Shown piece after piece: positions 1 to 13,500 of a DNA stretch of 64,000 bases. This DNA is from Tetracentron sinense (taxonomy: Eukaryota > Streptophyta > Magnoliopsida > Trochodendrales > Trochodendraceae). Location: positions 374,501 through 438,500 of the forward strand of contig CM026560.1 in assembly GCA_015143295.1 (NCBI GenBank), in the 5' to 3' direction. The position numbers and the translations under genes were made by a program. Within the stretch, counting starts at the first letter, position 1; each line of letters starts with the position of its first letter. The notes below the pieces were generated by a model. It made no database searches and was not told where the DNA came from. It saw nothing but the letters and a program-made list of their open reading frames with translations.

Positions 1-435
1 TCCGAATTTTTCTTTATTTTTTTTAAATCATCATAACTTCATCAATATTTAACCAAATATCATGAAATAGGATTCAAAAATCCTCTAAAATCAAGATCTT
101 TGAAAAATATACCTTTGAAGAACCCAAAACCCAAAAATAAGGCTTAGGTCATACAGCTAAAGACAGCCGTATGGCTAAAAATGTGGCAGCTAGCTCTTTC
201 TTCCTTTTGTTGTTGTTACGGCTTTAAACGACGATTTTCTTCCTTTCATGTAGCTTTAATACCGAGTTGGAGAAACGGTTTTGAGGATTTAGGGTTTAGA
301 GAAGAGGGGAAAAAGAAAGGTTAGGGTAAATTGCTTATTTAAGGATTAGAGAACCCTACTAGCATATTATATAAAGAGAGAACATTATATATATGCTCTT
401 TTACAAGTATACCCCCGATATTACATATATCAACA
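1..435 (-). mobile_element. Copia-A: 5' LTR and leader of a minus-strand Ty1/copia element
   Basis: Read on the minus strand, this is the start of the same copia family found at 7024. The LTR (435 down to 265) begins TGTTGATATATG and ends near CCAACT. It is followed by a primer-binding site (about 264-253) resembling TGGTATNAGAGC, complementary to the initiator-Met tRNA end. Positions 252-1 match the leader at 7335-7600. The LTR is about 171 bp, so the roughly 110 extra bases in the LTR at 7024 are an insertion there. The rest of the element lies off the left edge. It sits in the last visible intron of the metallophosphoesterase gene. Confidence 0.85.
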
Positions 436-1372
436 AAAAGTTCCACCAAAAGAACGGAGCCTAATATATCTAGATGAGATAGTTTTAAAAATACTCAATG
501 TCGCGCGCATATCACAATATATTGCAAAATATCGTCAAATTGGAATTTTTGGTGCGAATATTGGTTTGATTCAATTATAATATACATCATTTCACACTTC
601 TATCAAAATTTCGACCGAAGTGAAGGGATTTCGCAAGTATGCTATTTTCTTGAAGAAAATTCATTTTCTTTTACTTTTGACTTGATTAAGCCTAAATGTA
701 CCCCGAGCCCCGAGGTGGGTGCAAATAGAGGCGAGAAGCATGGGGAGCCCATTTTCTCGGGAGAAACCGCGAGAATGTATCCAATTCTCCATGTTCTTCA
801 TATTTCCACTTTAATATCGATCCAAATGAGCCAAATTTTAGTATGTTGTATGTTTTTAACCAATCAATTAATTTAGTTTTTTTTATAAAATTTTGAAATG
901 TTATTATCTTTACTTAACAATATATTCTTTTTTTTAATGAGTATCAAATATAATGAACGATTTACGGATGTTATATATTATTGTGACAGGCCCGATGCCA
1001 GCATATTTTGGATACATTCTAAATGCATATTTTATATTCATAGTATTTTTTTTTTTTTTTGATTCCTATGTGTGTGTTTAAGTTTAATTTAATATTCCCT
1101 CAAGTTTCAAACAAAAATTCTTTATTTTACCTACTTTTTTCTTAATTTTTCCTACTTTTCGCAAATTCCATATGCTGTCGAAATTTCGCACTCTGAATCT
1201 ATGAAATAACCTGTGAAACCAACATTTAGAACCTCGGCTAAAAGTTGGCGCCTCGGCAGTAGAAAGCAGGAAGAACAGCAGTAACCAAAAACAGAAAATT
1301 GAAATTGCTTGGTGGTTAAAATGAATTTCTGAGCCACAATTAAATAAAGAAGCCAAAATGACAGAAGCAAAC
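436..1372. other. Intron sequence, no recognisable gene
   Basis: AT-rich sequence between the Copia-A LTR and the donor site of coding exon 5. About 480-640 contains repeated ATATTGC/GATATTTC-like words reminiscent of hAT subterminal repeats, but I find no matching ends. The terminal exon of the minus-strand host gene was looked for here and not found. Confidence 0.5.
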
Positions 1373-1549
1373 CTGATACCATCAAGCACAGCATCCCAAC
1401 AAAAATGGGTATGACCAAACACATGGCATGCATAAGCATTACCATCAGCCCCATGTATAGACCTTATGCGGTCCTCAAGAAAATTCGAGCCAATGATCTT
1501 GGGGAGGTTTGGATAGAATAGCATTCTCTTCTCTGGACATAGCTCTTGC
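1373..1549 (-). CDS. Metallophosphoesterase coding exon 5 (GHTH motif)
   Basis: This 177-bp exon has an acceptor GTACACAG before 1549 and a donor CAG/GTTTGC at 1373/1372. Its first base completes an Arg codon begun in exon 4, 58 codons follow, and two bases carry over to the next exon. It encodes the QELCPEKR segment, a PNLPKIIG stretch, and [11 protein letters not shown] with the terminal metal-binding GHxH. The open frame to 1084 beyond the donor is intron read-through. Confidence 0.88.
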
Positions 1550-4500
1550 CTGTGTACATGTGCCAGGATGGGTAATGAGTAAATTTAGCATAGACATTCG
1601 GACATGGGTTATCTCAAAATTTGGTTCAGATAACCATCTTGCCAACACAACTGTATACAAATTACAAATTATTTCTTTCTAACATATTGCAAGTATTTAG
1701 ATAAGTTGGTTTACATCTGTATATATAACAGCTTAAAAATGACAAAACCTATTTGCCAACTCAACTGTATAGATTTACATATTATTTCTTTCTAGTATAT
1801 AAGTAAAGGAATATAATTGCAAGTATTTAGAAAAGTTGGTTTACATCTATACATATAGCAGCTCAAAACAATAAACATTGAAGACAAGATTTGATCTGAT
1901 AAGAGTCATAGCATGTGTCCAGAATGTGCTTGACATGTGTACAACAATTTTTCCTTAAATACGGAAAAGAGCATCTCTTTACCAAGCATGAGAGAAGGGA
2001 AGAAGCAGTCCTCTGGCTGCCATACAAGCAGAATACATGAGATGTGGATGGAGTCACCAATTAACAAATCCAGTGCAAGAGATATGTCCTGAAAAATTCA
2101 ATCCACCAGAAAAAAGTTAATTTGATCGACTGTTACAACCACTCAACTGATTGAAGATTTGACATAGAGATCAGAGAGCCATCAGATGGTGGGTCCCAAA
2201 TGATTGTCCTTAAGTTCCAATTTTAACTTTGTGCCTGGACCAATCCAACATGGCCTCAAGAGTGGAGGATGTTACAACTGAGATTCATAAGCTCAGCAAG
2301 ATGATGATCTGCTGTAGCGGATTAATCAGATGTATCATCTGAATGAAAATGGAAAATGGTGGACGTGCAACCATTGCTTTAGTGGAACTAATAACACTAA
2401 GTACCACGAAAGGATTGTTTCCAATACAAGTTTGGTGATTCATAGGATATCAAGGTTTAAAATTTCAGATTTGTGGGAGGTTTCACACCCTCAAAAATGG
2501 AAGTTTCACAGAAAAATTTCTATATGGTGTAATATATCTCAGTTTTGGAATATATTGAGGAAAATGTGGAAATACTAACTGATATTTCAAAATCTTAAAA
2601 GAGGCATTGTAAGAACCCAATTTTGTAACCCTATAGGGTCTATAGGAGTATAGGACTTCCTATGACCTACCAGTGAGTTGCCAAGTTCTCTTTGATACCT
2701 TAAAGACTAAGAAATTGACCATAAAATCAATGATATTTTCAAAAAATTATGAAAATGCTCCTGATCAAAATTAACAAAATGCCACTGGATTTGTTTTTTT
2801 AGAAATGTGTACTATTTTGACCAAAATTATTTAAAATATTTATTGTGTAAATTTGGGCCTTCTTTGGAATCAAAATAGCATAATGAGTTTGGGGCCAACC
2901 ATGACATGACACGTGGCATCATAAAAGGTAAGTTCATTGTATCAAACAATGGCCACATCCTCTTTTTTTTAGCGCATTAAAATATCCAAAATAGGAGTGA
3001 AGTGTTAATTTTGTAGAATTTGGGACGCCATTTTGAACAGTGGTCCCACCCAAATCTTTGGGTACCCCCTTTTTTTACCAGTGCAACAACCCTATTTAGC
3101 AACCACAATTGAGAGGTTATCATTTGGATCACAGTCAGGAGGCCATTGTTCCAAACGGTGACCCAGCATATTTTTTCTTTTTTGAGGTCAATTTCCCTTA
3201 AGTCCACTCGCTATTGTAAGGGATTCGTTGCCTGTATAAAAAAAGGGGTCTAAAGAGGGTCCGAATTTCAGTCTTACTTAATTTGGAAAAACTCTTTCTC
3301 CCTATTCTCACAAACTTTTTATCTTTGAGATTATAGCAACTTTCAAGCTTTAAAGAAAGGAGGATGGTATAGATTTATTTAGATTTCTAAAGCTTTCACT
3401 CACAAATCGTACACACGAACGTGAGGTATTTTTTTTAAAGAGTTCTCTTGAGGTAGGTCTCTCCAAGACTTGTATAAAGTAATTCAATCATGTATAATAT
3501 TTTATATCAAAGCATGTTAGGTTAGCCTAAAGTTAGCGGTTTGCTTTGCATACGATAATCATATTTTAGTGATCATAATATGCATGCTTATTTGATTGGA
3601 TTGTCTTAATTATTGTTTCTCTTCTTTTTCCTTTTCTTCTTATTATTATTATTCCTCTCCTTTTATTCTAAAGTTGTAGAAGCCCAAAATATGAGTTTAA
3701 GAGTGTTTAAAATCTAGAATGAATGGTGGAGGGGATTAGAGGCATAATAATGATTTAGTAAGTACTGGATTGATAATTAGGCCTTTTATGAATTATTTTA
3801 ACTTTATATGGAACATTGGAGGGATTAAACATATCTACAATTCGATTTAGTAAGTCTATAGACCTAATTTGTGTCCCTAGACAAAATGGACTAGGCTAAT
3901 CTTAGATCAGATTAAGCTCCATGGCTGATCTTTCCCTATTTGCCCAACTTGATGACGGTGCATGCTCGTGCCTTTAAACTCGTCCAAAACGCTCACATTT
4001 GGAATCCTGGGGTTTTTCTATGTTCTTACAAAAACTTATGAACTCAGATTTTAAGTTTGAAGTCAGTTACGGGGGCATGTAGAACTTGAAACTTTTACTG
4101 GGGCGGCCCCACTGGCAGTCCGGTTCAATCTCTGCCTGAAAATTTATAGATAGTTTCTCCTAAGAATTTTGAGCATATAGAAAAAAACATTCTCACCCAA
4201 TTTTGAGTTTTGTAGGCCAGGTTATGGTTTTTTTAAGCAATGTTACAAATCTCGTTGTCGGGTTTTTATTGGTCAAAGTTTTTCTTAGGAGATATTCAAA
4301 TATTGTATTTCTTACCTAAATCTTGGCAATGATTAAAAAATAATTGAAATTACAGAAAATAGTAATAAATAACACCAATTTATAAATTCATCAAACCAAC
4401 AATATTAAGTATTTCTCGTGATATTTTCAAAATATCAAATCTAAATATCAACCAAATCTCGCAATATTTATGAGAAAAAAAGAGAATCGTATTTCTCGTG

Positions 4501-7500
4501 AGATTTTTAAAATATCGCGAAAAAAAATGAGTTTTAAACTTTAGATGTTTGCCTTGGTATTTCTCACAAGAAATTAGGTATTTCTCAGTAAATTTGTAAT
4601 ACTGGTTTTAAGTTTTTGAACTGGAATAGAGTTGGTTGCATGTTGCTGAACTGGAAGTCTGGAACCGAGCCCTAGGACGCCTTTCTTAACGTTGACCTAA
4701 GCCGAGAATGCCCTCTAGAAAAAAAGCCCCTTCATTTTCATAATAAAATTTTTTTTTTGACATAATAAATTCCAATGTTCGTACTTGGAAGTTTCTAATT
4801 TGGCTTGATGCTTGGATTTGAAAAGTTGCTTAGTTTCATGTTTCATATATGAAAGCATGTTTTCAACTTGAATTGATTTCCTATTTAGCATGTTTCCATT
4901 TTGATGCATAATGCCATATTAGCATGTCATTTAAATTAGGAATTATAAATCGGTTTTCAATTCCTTATAATGTGGGTTTAGGGAGTAGGTAACTGCTTTT
5001 AGCAGGTGGCCAAGGATGTCTTAACACTTTTCCTTAACTCAACCGAATCTCTTCCCTAAATATCCGACCAAGTGTATCTCCCCTTCCCATCCATAAGTAA
5101 GAGATTCACAGATTCAGTCCTCTTTGTGAAGAAGAATGATGGTTCGATGAGGATGTGTATCGATTATCAAAAACTAAATAAGGTCACTATTAAGGATCAT
5201 TATCCATTGTCACAGATAGACGACTTGTTTAACAAGGTGCAAGGAGTAAAGTTTGTCTCTAAGATCGATTTGAGGTAAGCCTACCATAGTTGAAGATCAA
5301 AGTAGATGATGTTCCTAAGACCATTTTAGGACTCGGTATGGTTATTATGAATTTCTAGTCATGTCTTTCGGTTTGACTAATCTACCTGTTGCTTTCATGG
5401 ACTTGATGAACAGAGTGTTCAAGCCAACTTTTCATAGTACATGTTAGTTGTCTCACACGCGAAGGTACTACTTATCTGGCTCACAAGAATCATAAGGGCA
5501 CTGACGGGTAATAATTAGTTGGTAGTAATATATTGTAGCCTCATTACATATACAAGTGTTGAGTTATTTTAAATTATCTCACAAGTGTATGTGATTTCTC
5601 TAAGATAAGATGCTCACAAGTTGAATAAGCTCACGAGTTAAGATGAATATGCTCACATGATTCTGTACACCGAATTCTGATGTATGATATGTTGCTAAGT
5701 TAAGTTAATCTATGATAAACATGCTTTTGTTAATGTTTATGATATTGTTAGCTAGGACTTTATATCACCTGAGTCGCATGTTGCTCAGCCGATATTCTAT
5801 GTCGACAGGTTTAGATTCGAAGTACATTGCCGAGCATGGAGAATGTGACAAATACTTAAAGAGAGTCGATGGTGATTTCGTGGAAGCGGAAGATCCTTTG
5901 GATCAATTTCAGTATTATTGATTAATATAGGTTGTTAGATAGTATATTGAGAATTTTAAGGGATTTGTAATAAGATAATTTGGAAGAATGTTTATGTGGG
6001 ATGATTTAAATTATTGACATTCTGATATTGAGGATTTTGAAAAGAAAATATTAAGTTGGCGTTTCCATAGGTATGCCTTGTAAGCTCATGATAAGCAGTG
6101 TTGCGATGCAAAGTTCCATTTTGACCTTGATGGGATTTTGGGTCGTGACAAGACCATTGCCTTAACTATTGATAGATTTGAGATTCCTATTCTCCCAAAA
6201 ATTAGAATAGGCGACTCCATTTTCTTGATTTTCCATAATTCCTTGTTTGGGTTTCCCAATTTGGAATGATGTTAAAACCCATCTCCACAGACATGATTGC
6301 ATACTCATAACTCATAATACTACCATTAGCAAACATGTGCAATTAGTATGACATCTAAGCATAAAATACTACTAATGGGCATATATGATACTCTGATAGC
6401 CAGATTTGCATTTGTATGTTGTTTGAAATATCAGCATCTGGAAAGTTTTTTGCTAGGCTGTCCAATTCGCTGAACAACGGTTAAAAGCTTGTCAACTCCA
6501 ATAGTCTACAGTATAAGTAAATAAACTCAAATAATACTTTTTTTTGGAAATCAACTCAAATAATACTTAAAACTACATATAACAATTACTACTCAAGGGT
6601 CATTCATACCCACAATTTACTGCTATAAGCCTATAACAGGAGGCAAAAGAATAATATTTTTAAAATAAAATTAATCCACAGAAAAGTTATTCTTACAAAC
6701 ACACACATAAATACATGTATACAATATATCCTAACTTCAACATTAAGTTTTTTTTTTCATCTTATTTATTTTTTATATTTAACTTTAAAATTTTAAATAT
6801 GGTGACAAATTTTGTCCAACAAAACCACTAAAAAACATGTACATGTATTTATAAATTTACAATGTCGACTAGTTTGATTGTAATTTTTAGTTATTTTTTT
6901 TACAATTAATCTAATCTTCTATAAATTATGACTTAAGTCAACAATTTTATTTTAAAATAATTAATCTGCAAATTTTAAGCTCGTAATCATGCAGTACCCG
7001 TCTTGAGCCAAAATGGAGGAAGGTGTTGATATATGTAATATCGGGGATATACTTTTAAAAGAGTATATATGTAATGTTCTCTCTTTATATAATATGCTAA
7101 TAGAGTTCTCTAATCCCTAACTAAGCAATTTACCCTTTTTTTTTTTTGTTAAGGCAATAACACCACAATGCGATAGCTATAGTCAAGGCAAAGAAACATA
7201 CACAACACACTCACGCACACACACCACTACACACTCTTTTCTAAACACCTAACCTCTCTTTTTCCTCTCTTCTCTCTTTTATCTTCTCTAAACCCTAAAT
7301 CCTCCAAACCCTTTCTCCAACTTGGTATTAGAGCTACATCAAAGAAAGAAGATCGTCATTTAAAGCCGTAACAACAAAAAAAGGAAGGAGCTAACTACCA
7401 CATTTTTAGCTATACGGGCTGTCTCTACCCGTATGGCCTAGGCCTTATTTTTGGGTTTTGGGTTCTCTAAAGGTATATTTTTCAAAAATCTTTATTTAGA

Positions 7501-10500
7501 GGATTATTGAATCCTATTTCATGAGATTTAATTAAATATTGATGAAGTTATGATGATTTGAAGAAACAATACAGAAAAATTCGAAGAAAAATACTGTTTT
7601 GGTTCAAATTTTTACCGCTTGAATGGGTTGTTGCTTCCGTTGTTTATTGGTCATGGTTGCACCGTGTTTTTGATAGAAACATCGTGAACCTGTTTTTTCT
7701 TTGTTTGGATGAGATTTGAAGAAATTGTGATGATTTTACAGCCCCACTTCACTACCATTTTTTGCTTAACAAATGGTTTTTTACACCCTATTTGCTTATA
7801 ACAGCAAGTCAGCAACTTAAGTCATCTCTTTGGTAATCTTAATACCATTAGATATTTTGTTAATATTTTGATTGATCGGTTGTTTGCTCCTTGAGTTTCT
7901 TCTATTTATGCTAAAGTTCTTAATCCGCCTGCTCTTTCTGACTCCGTTGTCCACTCTATCACCAATATTTAATTCAATGATAATTTTTTTGTGTGGCAAT
8001 GCTCAGTTGAGCTTTATATTGGGGGTCGCTCTAAGATAGGGTATCTTGATGTTAAGGACCCCATAGTCGGAGACAGGTATTGCCGAAATTGCTAAGTGGA
8101 AGGCAGAGAATTGCATTATTTTGGGCTCGTTGTTCAATTCCATGGAGCCTCTTATTGATGGGAATTATATTTTTTATAAAGATTGTCATGAACCTTCGGA
8201 GGCTCATATTCAGACTTATGCCCTAGGCCCCTAGTAGAGAATGATGCTCGGATTTATTAACTTACTCGTGAGATTGCTCACTTTCAGCAAGGGATATGTC
8301 TATTTTAGATTATTTTGAGGCTCTTCATCGTCATTGGGAAGAATTGAGTCATTATGAATCTCTTTCTGAATTATCTGCTGCTTCTACCAAGATTATGACA
8401 AAGCGAATTGAGCGTCACTGCATTTATGATTTCTTAGGAGGTCTTCGGGCTGAATTCGAGTAGTTGTGCACTCAGATTCTTGTCACATCTTCTTTGCCTT
8501 ATTTTCGATCTATGTACTCTACTATTTTTGGTGAGGAACGCCGTCGGGCTATTCTGTCTTCGAGCACCACTCTTATGCCCCTTTCAGATCGTACCGCCTT
8601 TGCTATTGATTTTCATCCTGCTGCTGATCGTGGTAGGGGGACTGATAGGGGCCGTCGTAGTCGTGGTCGTGGCAGACCTACTACTCCGTGTAGTCACTAT
8701 GGTATAGTGGGACACGATAGTGATCATTGTTACTGTATGCATGGCTATCCCGATTATAACCAGCCTCGTCCTCCTACTCACTTTACTACGACTCCTGCTA
8801 TTGATCCTCAGTCAACAGTTGTTGTCAGTGATCCTTTGGAGTCCATAAGAGCCTAAGTTGCTGAGATGATTCGAGCTGAGTTCCGTCTGCAGAGTGATTC
8901 TCCTTATACTCCTGCTTCATCTGCCATAGGTATCCATACTCCCTCAGCCTAGCCACTACATCGTCTTCTTCTCCTAGCTGGGTTATTGATACCGGTGCTA
9001 CTGATCATATGACTGGTGAGTCACAGGGTTATTCCATTTATTCACCTTCATTGCCTACTACCAAGGTTCGCTTGTCTGATGGTTCTTTTACTCATGTCTC
9101 AGGAATAGGACACATTCATGTCTCCATCTCTCTCTTTATCTCATGTGTTACATGTTCCTCATTTATTTTTTAACCTTCTTTCAATGAGTAATCTTACTTA
9201 CTACCAAACTTAACTGTTATGCTATGTTTTATCATTCTCATTGTCTCTTTCAGGACCCGACTACGAGGAAGATTGTTGGTAGAGGAGTGGAAAGAGGCGG
9301 ACTTTACTACCTTGACACTGATTATTCTCCTGATTGAATCTCCTCTACTGCTGCTACTATTTCTGTTTTTCCTTTTTCTGTTGATGTTACTCTTGATATT
9401 TATCATTTATGGCATGCCAAGCTTGGGCATATTGGATCTAAGACTTTATGTTCTTTGATTTCTACTTTTAGTAAACTTTGTTTTTCGCCCCAGTCGTCAG
9501 AAATTGGATGATAAGGTCATTCGATGTGTTTTTGTTGGTTACTCTAACACCTCAAAAGGCTATCGGTGTTATGACCCTCAGTCTCGCCGTTTCTCTCTGG
9601 ATGTTACTTTTTTCGAGACGGTCCCTTATTTCTCTCCTGCTCCTACGGTGTCACTGGTCTCTGTGCCTTCACCTACTGTTTCTCCTGTCTTTATATCTTT
9701 ACCTATTGCAAGGAACCTCACACAGCAGAAGGAGTTTCTCACGTACTCTCGCCGCCAGCCACCTGATTCCTCCTCCGATGCGCCTCTACCACAGTCTTCC
9801 CTGTAGGTCAATCCTCGAGGTACTTCTTTACTATCTGTTATTTTTGTTCATTCTCCTGTTATTGTTACTCCTGCTACTTCTGATCTTGAGATAACTATTG
9901 CTAATCGCAAGGGTGTTCGCTCTTGTGTTACTCTTTACCCCTTGCCAAGTACGTTTGTTATCAGGTTGTATCTCCCTAGTACCAAGCCTTCATTTCAGCA
10001 ATTGACTCTGTGACTATTCTTCGGTCCATTCGTGATGCTCTTCTTCATCCTAAATAGAAGAGTGCTACGGTTGATGAAATAAATGCTCTTCAGTCTAATC
10101 AAACTTGGGATATGGTTCCCCTTTCAACTAGGAAGAAACCTGTGGGTTGTCGTTGGGTCTTCACCGTCAAACAAAACTCTTATGGCAATCAAGGTTCGAA
10201 ATTTCGATTTCGCATGTCATTTCGAGCCATGGAAAAAAGATATATCGAGGATATTTCGCAAGATATATTGATATCGAGGGAACAATATCACACGTGGAGG
10301 AAAAAATTAAAAAAAATAGTGAAAAACATGGAATTTTTCAATGAAACTTAAGAAAATGTTAAAATAGATGTTAATAGACATCTGTGTCTTGACTAGACTG
10401 CTAATAGTACTGGTTCTCCACATAAGTACAATATTCTACCCAGTTCATCTGATGAGAGAACAATGATGTATACTCATAACGCTGATAGTCATCTACCCCA

Positions 10501-13500
10501 ACACGTATCAATACTCCCATCGGTGGATACTCTGGATAATAATGGATAACTGTCACCAGCACTAGCACTGGTACTGACACTTGCACATGAGGTTGTACAC
10601 CTCCATACGGACCATACCCATAATCATACAGCTCATATCCAGAAACATATCCATATAGATACTGACCCTCTAGCTGTGGTTGTGCATAATCAGATTGCCG
10701 AGAGCTTGATGTCTGAGACTGTTCATCTTGGTCCTGGCTGGAAGACCGAGTACGATGAGAGCCTCTAAAACTAGAGCCTGGATGTTCCCTAGCCTTAAAC
10801 CAATCATCTGTCAATCCATACCTCTTACAAATGGTTTGCCTTTGGTTGACGTCCTCGTCTCGCTCCCTGGCCTTGCCCTTTCCCTTGCCCCTACCCCTAC
10901 CCCTACCCTTGCCCCTGCCACTACCACTGCCCTACCGACGGGAGATATAATGTCTTGATTGACTCGCTTCTGGATATGATGATAGAGCACCATGATCCTG
11001 ATCCTGTGTAGAATGGTCAAAGGAAGCCTCAGCGATGAATGGGCTAAGAGGCCTCTGGTTCACCTCTGGTCCGGCATTGCCTCTATCCCCATGATTGTCG
11101 TTGTTGCCTCCAGGCCCTCCACTAATCTCATCATCAGTGGCATGGTCATCACCAGTATCACCACCCTCACTAATATCATCAGAATGAGAATTAGATAATC
11201 CACCCGTCGCAATGGTTGCAACACCCGAAGTCGTAGGATCTCTCATCAACTCAGCAAATGAATCTTCGCTAGTGCTAGACCCCACTTCAGTAGCTACGAC
11301 TCTGTCCACATCAATGCCCATCTCAGTGGCTTCCCTAGTTATAACTGTGTTCGAACGTCCATCATCCTCATTAAGAGAAGAGACCCTAACCCACTCAGAA
11401 AGTGGGTTATTCTCATCATCATTATGACCAACTTCCATCAGGTCTAAGGGATCCTGCTCCGATATTTTCCTAGTTACGCTTTGCAATCCTCTGAGTCGTA
11501 GCTTCATATTGTAGTGGCAGAATACCAGCTTTTGTAGCTTTTTGTATTCGATTCGGTTTCGCTGCTTTGTGTGGATGAGGGCAAATGTACTCCAATTACG
11601 CTCGTATGCCGAAGATGAAGCATTTTGTGCTAGCACGTGAGTCGCCAACTTTCTCAGGTGTAGACAGTCAATCCCGTACATAGACCACCAATCAGCTAGC
11701 AATTAAACATAATTATCATTAGTTTCATAAATATATTTGATGTGTAGTTAAATAGATACTTTCTTATGTACAAGTTGCTCACCTGGCATCATCTTACTCC
11801 TTGACTCCTGAGCAGTAATTCTACCAAAGCTCCCCCGCGCATCTCTGAAGCAAACTAACTACAAAGTTTGAAAACACACTTTCTAATTATACTCAAGCCA
11901 CAAAGTACTAGAATGCATTCATGCACATAAATATACTACAGTCAAAGACGTTTTATGTTTACCTCATTCCCAAACTCTCCTTTCCCCTTACACTTTGGGT
12001 CCAACCTCTCAAACACTTCATGTACCACTTTTACTAGGTCGTCCCGATTCCCCAGTTGGTTCTTGTAATGGTATTTAGGGTTCAAATAGTATGCTGACAT
12101 GTGAGTCATACAAAAAAAAAAACTATCAACGACACAATAACAATTTAATGTAAACATCTAATAAAAATAAAAGTATAAAGTTACTAACAGCATGAAGTGG
12201 ATGCTCTAGTGTCTTATCCTATCGATCATTAATAATCTTGTGGACCCACTTATATCCAAGGGGAGACACATTCTTTATTGACTCCTTCATAACCCGCATC
12301 AATTTGTACATAGAACCCATAGTCGGCCACTTGTCCATGTCTACCACCCTGACGACATGATAGATAGGCTCTAGTATGGCAGCCGTGTCATGTGCTTTAT
12401 CCCAAAATGCATTGCTGAGGATGATGTCCTCATCTCTCTTCGCCAAAACAGTGCGACGACCGGCATACTCTTCCCAAGATGCATCAATGAACATTGCCTT
12501 GAGTCCAACTTTATGGTTCAACAGACTCTCCAAGGCAATGAAATTAGTTGCGAAGTGCGTCGCCCCTGGCCGTACTATGTCACCACCACACGTGGATCTC
12601 ATCTTTGCAAGAATCTAGCCGTGGTTGTATATGAAGTTGGTGACTGTCCTTGCCTCTTCAACAATAGATTTCACAGTAAGCCTCTCTCCTATGGCCTGTA
12701 GCATCAAGTCTATGCAATGGGCGGCGCACGGGATCCAGTAGAGGTGATACTTCTTCATAAGCATCTTCCTAACATTCACGAAGGCGCTCCCGTTATCAGT
12801 CACCACCTGTGCTACATTCTTCTTTCCCACCTCTTCTATAACACTCTTCATTAACCCATAGATAAACTTTGCATCCTTTATCTGATCAGATGCGTCCACA
12901 GACTTCCAAAATATTGTCCTCCCCACACAATACACCATGAAGTTAATGATGGAAAGTCTAGTAGGCCCTGTCCACCCGTCACACATAATTGTAACCCCAA
13001 AAGTTTCCCACGACGGCCTAAAGGTGTCAATATAATCTCTTACCTCCTCCTCTGCATCTAAGTATTTTCCTGTGATCTCAAATGGAGAGGGAGGTGGTAC
13101 CCCTGGACCAACCCGTGCTGCCTCATCGATCATGTTCTTAAACTGTGGGGTCGAGGCGGCGTTAACAAGCACATAACTATGAATAAAGAACTTCGATACA
13201 GCTGTCCCAAGCATCTCCGCTAAATTTTCCCCACTACATAGATCCTTCAACCTTCTCTGTTTTGTGTTTCGATTCCTGTAAAGACTTGAATCATGTGGTG
13301 CCTCTGGGACCCTCACGCTCTGAGTGCATCTAAACATCCTCTGACTCCCAACATCTTTCTCTGTGTTAGCTCTCGACCGTGATGGTCCTGCACGTGTACT
13401 ACCTCTAAAACCAGATGACTGTAATTCATGCTCCTGCTGTTTTTCCTACTAACTCCGTATAGATTCCCGATAGGCCTGTCGATATGCAATCCTCTCATCA

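Noticed and set aside
1084-1372. Extension of exon 5 as coding to 1084
   Set aside because: A consensus donor lies at 1373/1372 exactly where family similarity stops; the remainder reads as low-complexity intron.
5712-5921. 69-codon ORF ending DPLDQFQYY
   Set aside because: It lies in chromovirus LTR sequence homologous to 38.5 kb; no independent gene evidence.
9194-9900. Leucine-rich ORFs on both strands suggesting membrane proteins
   Set aside because: They are out-of-frame readings of copia pre-integrase and integrase C-terminal sequence.
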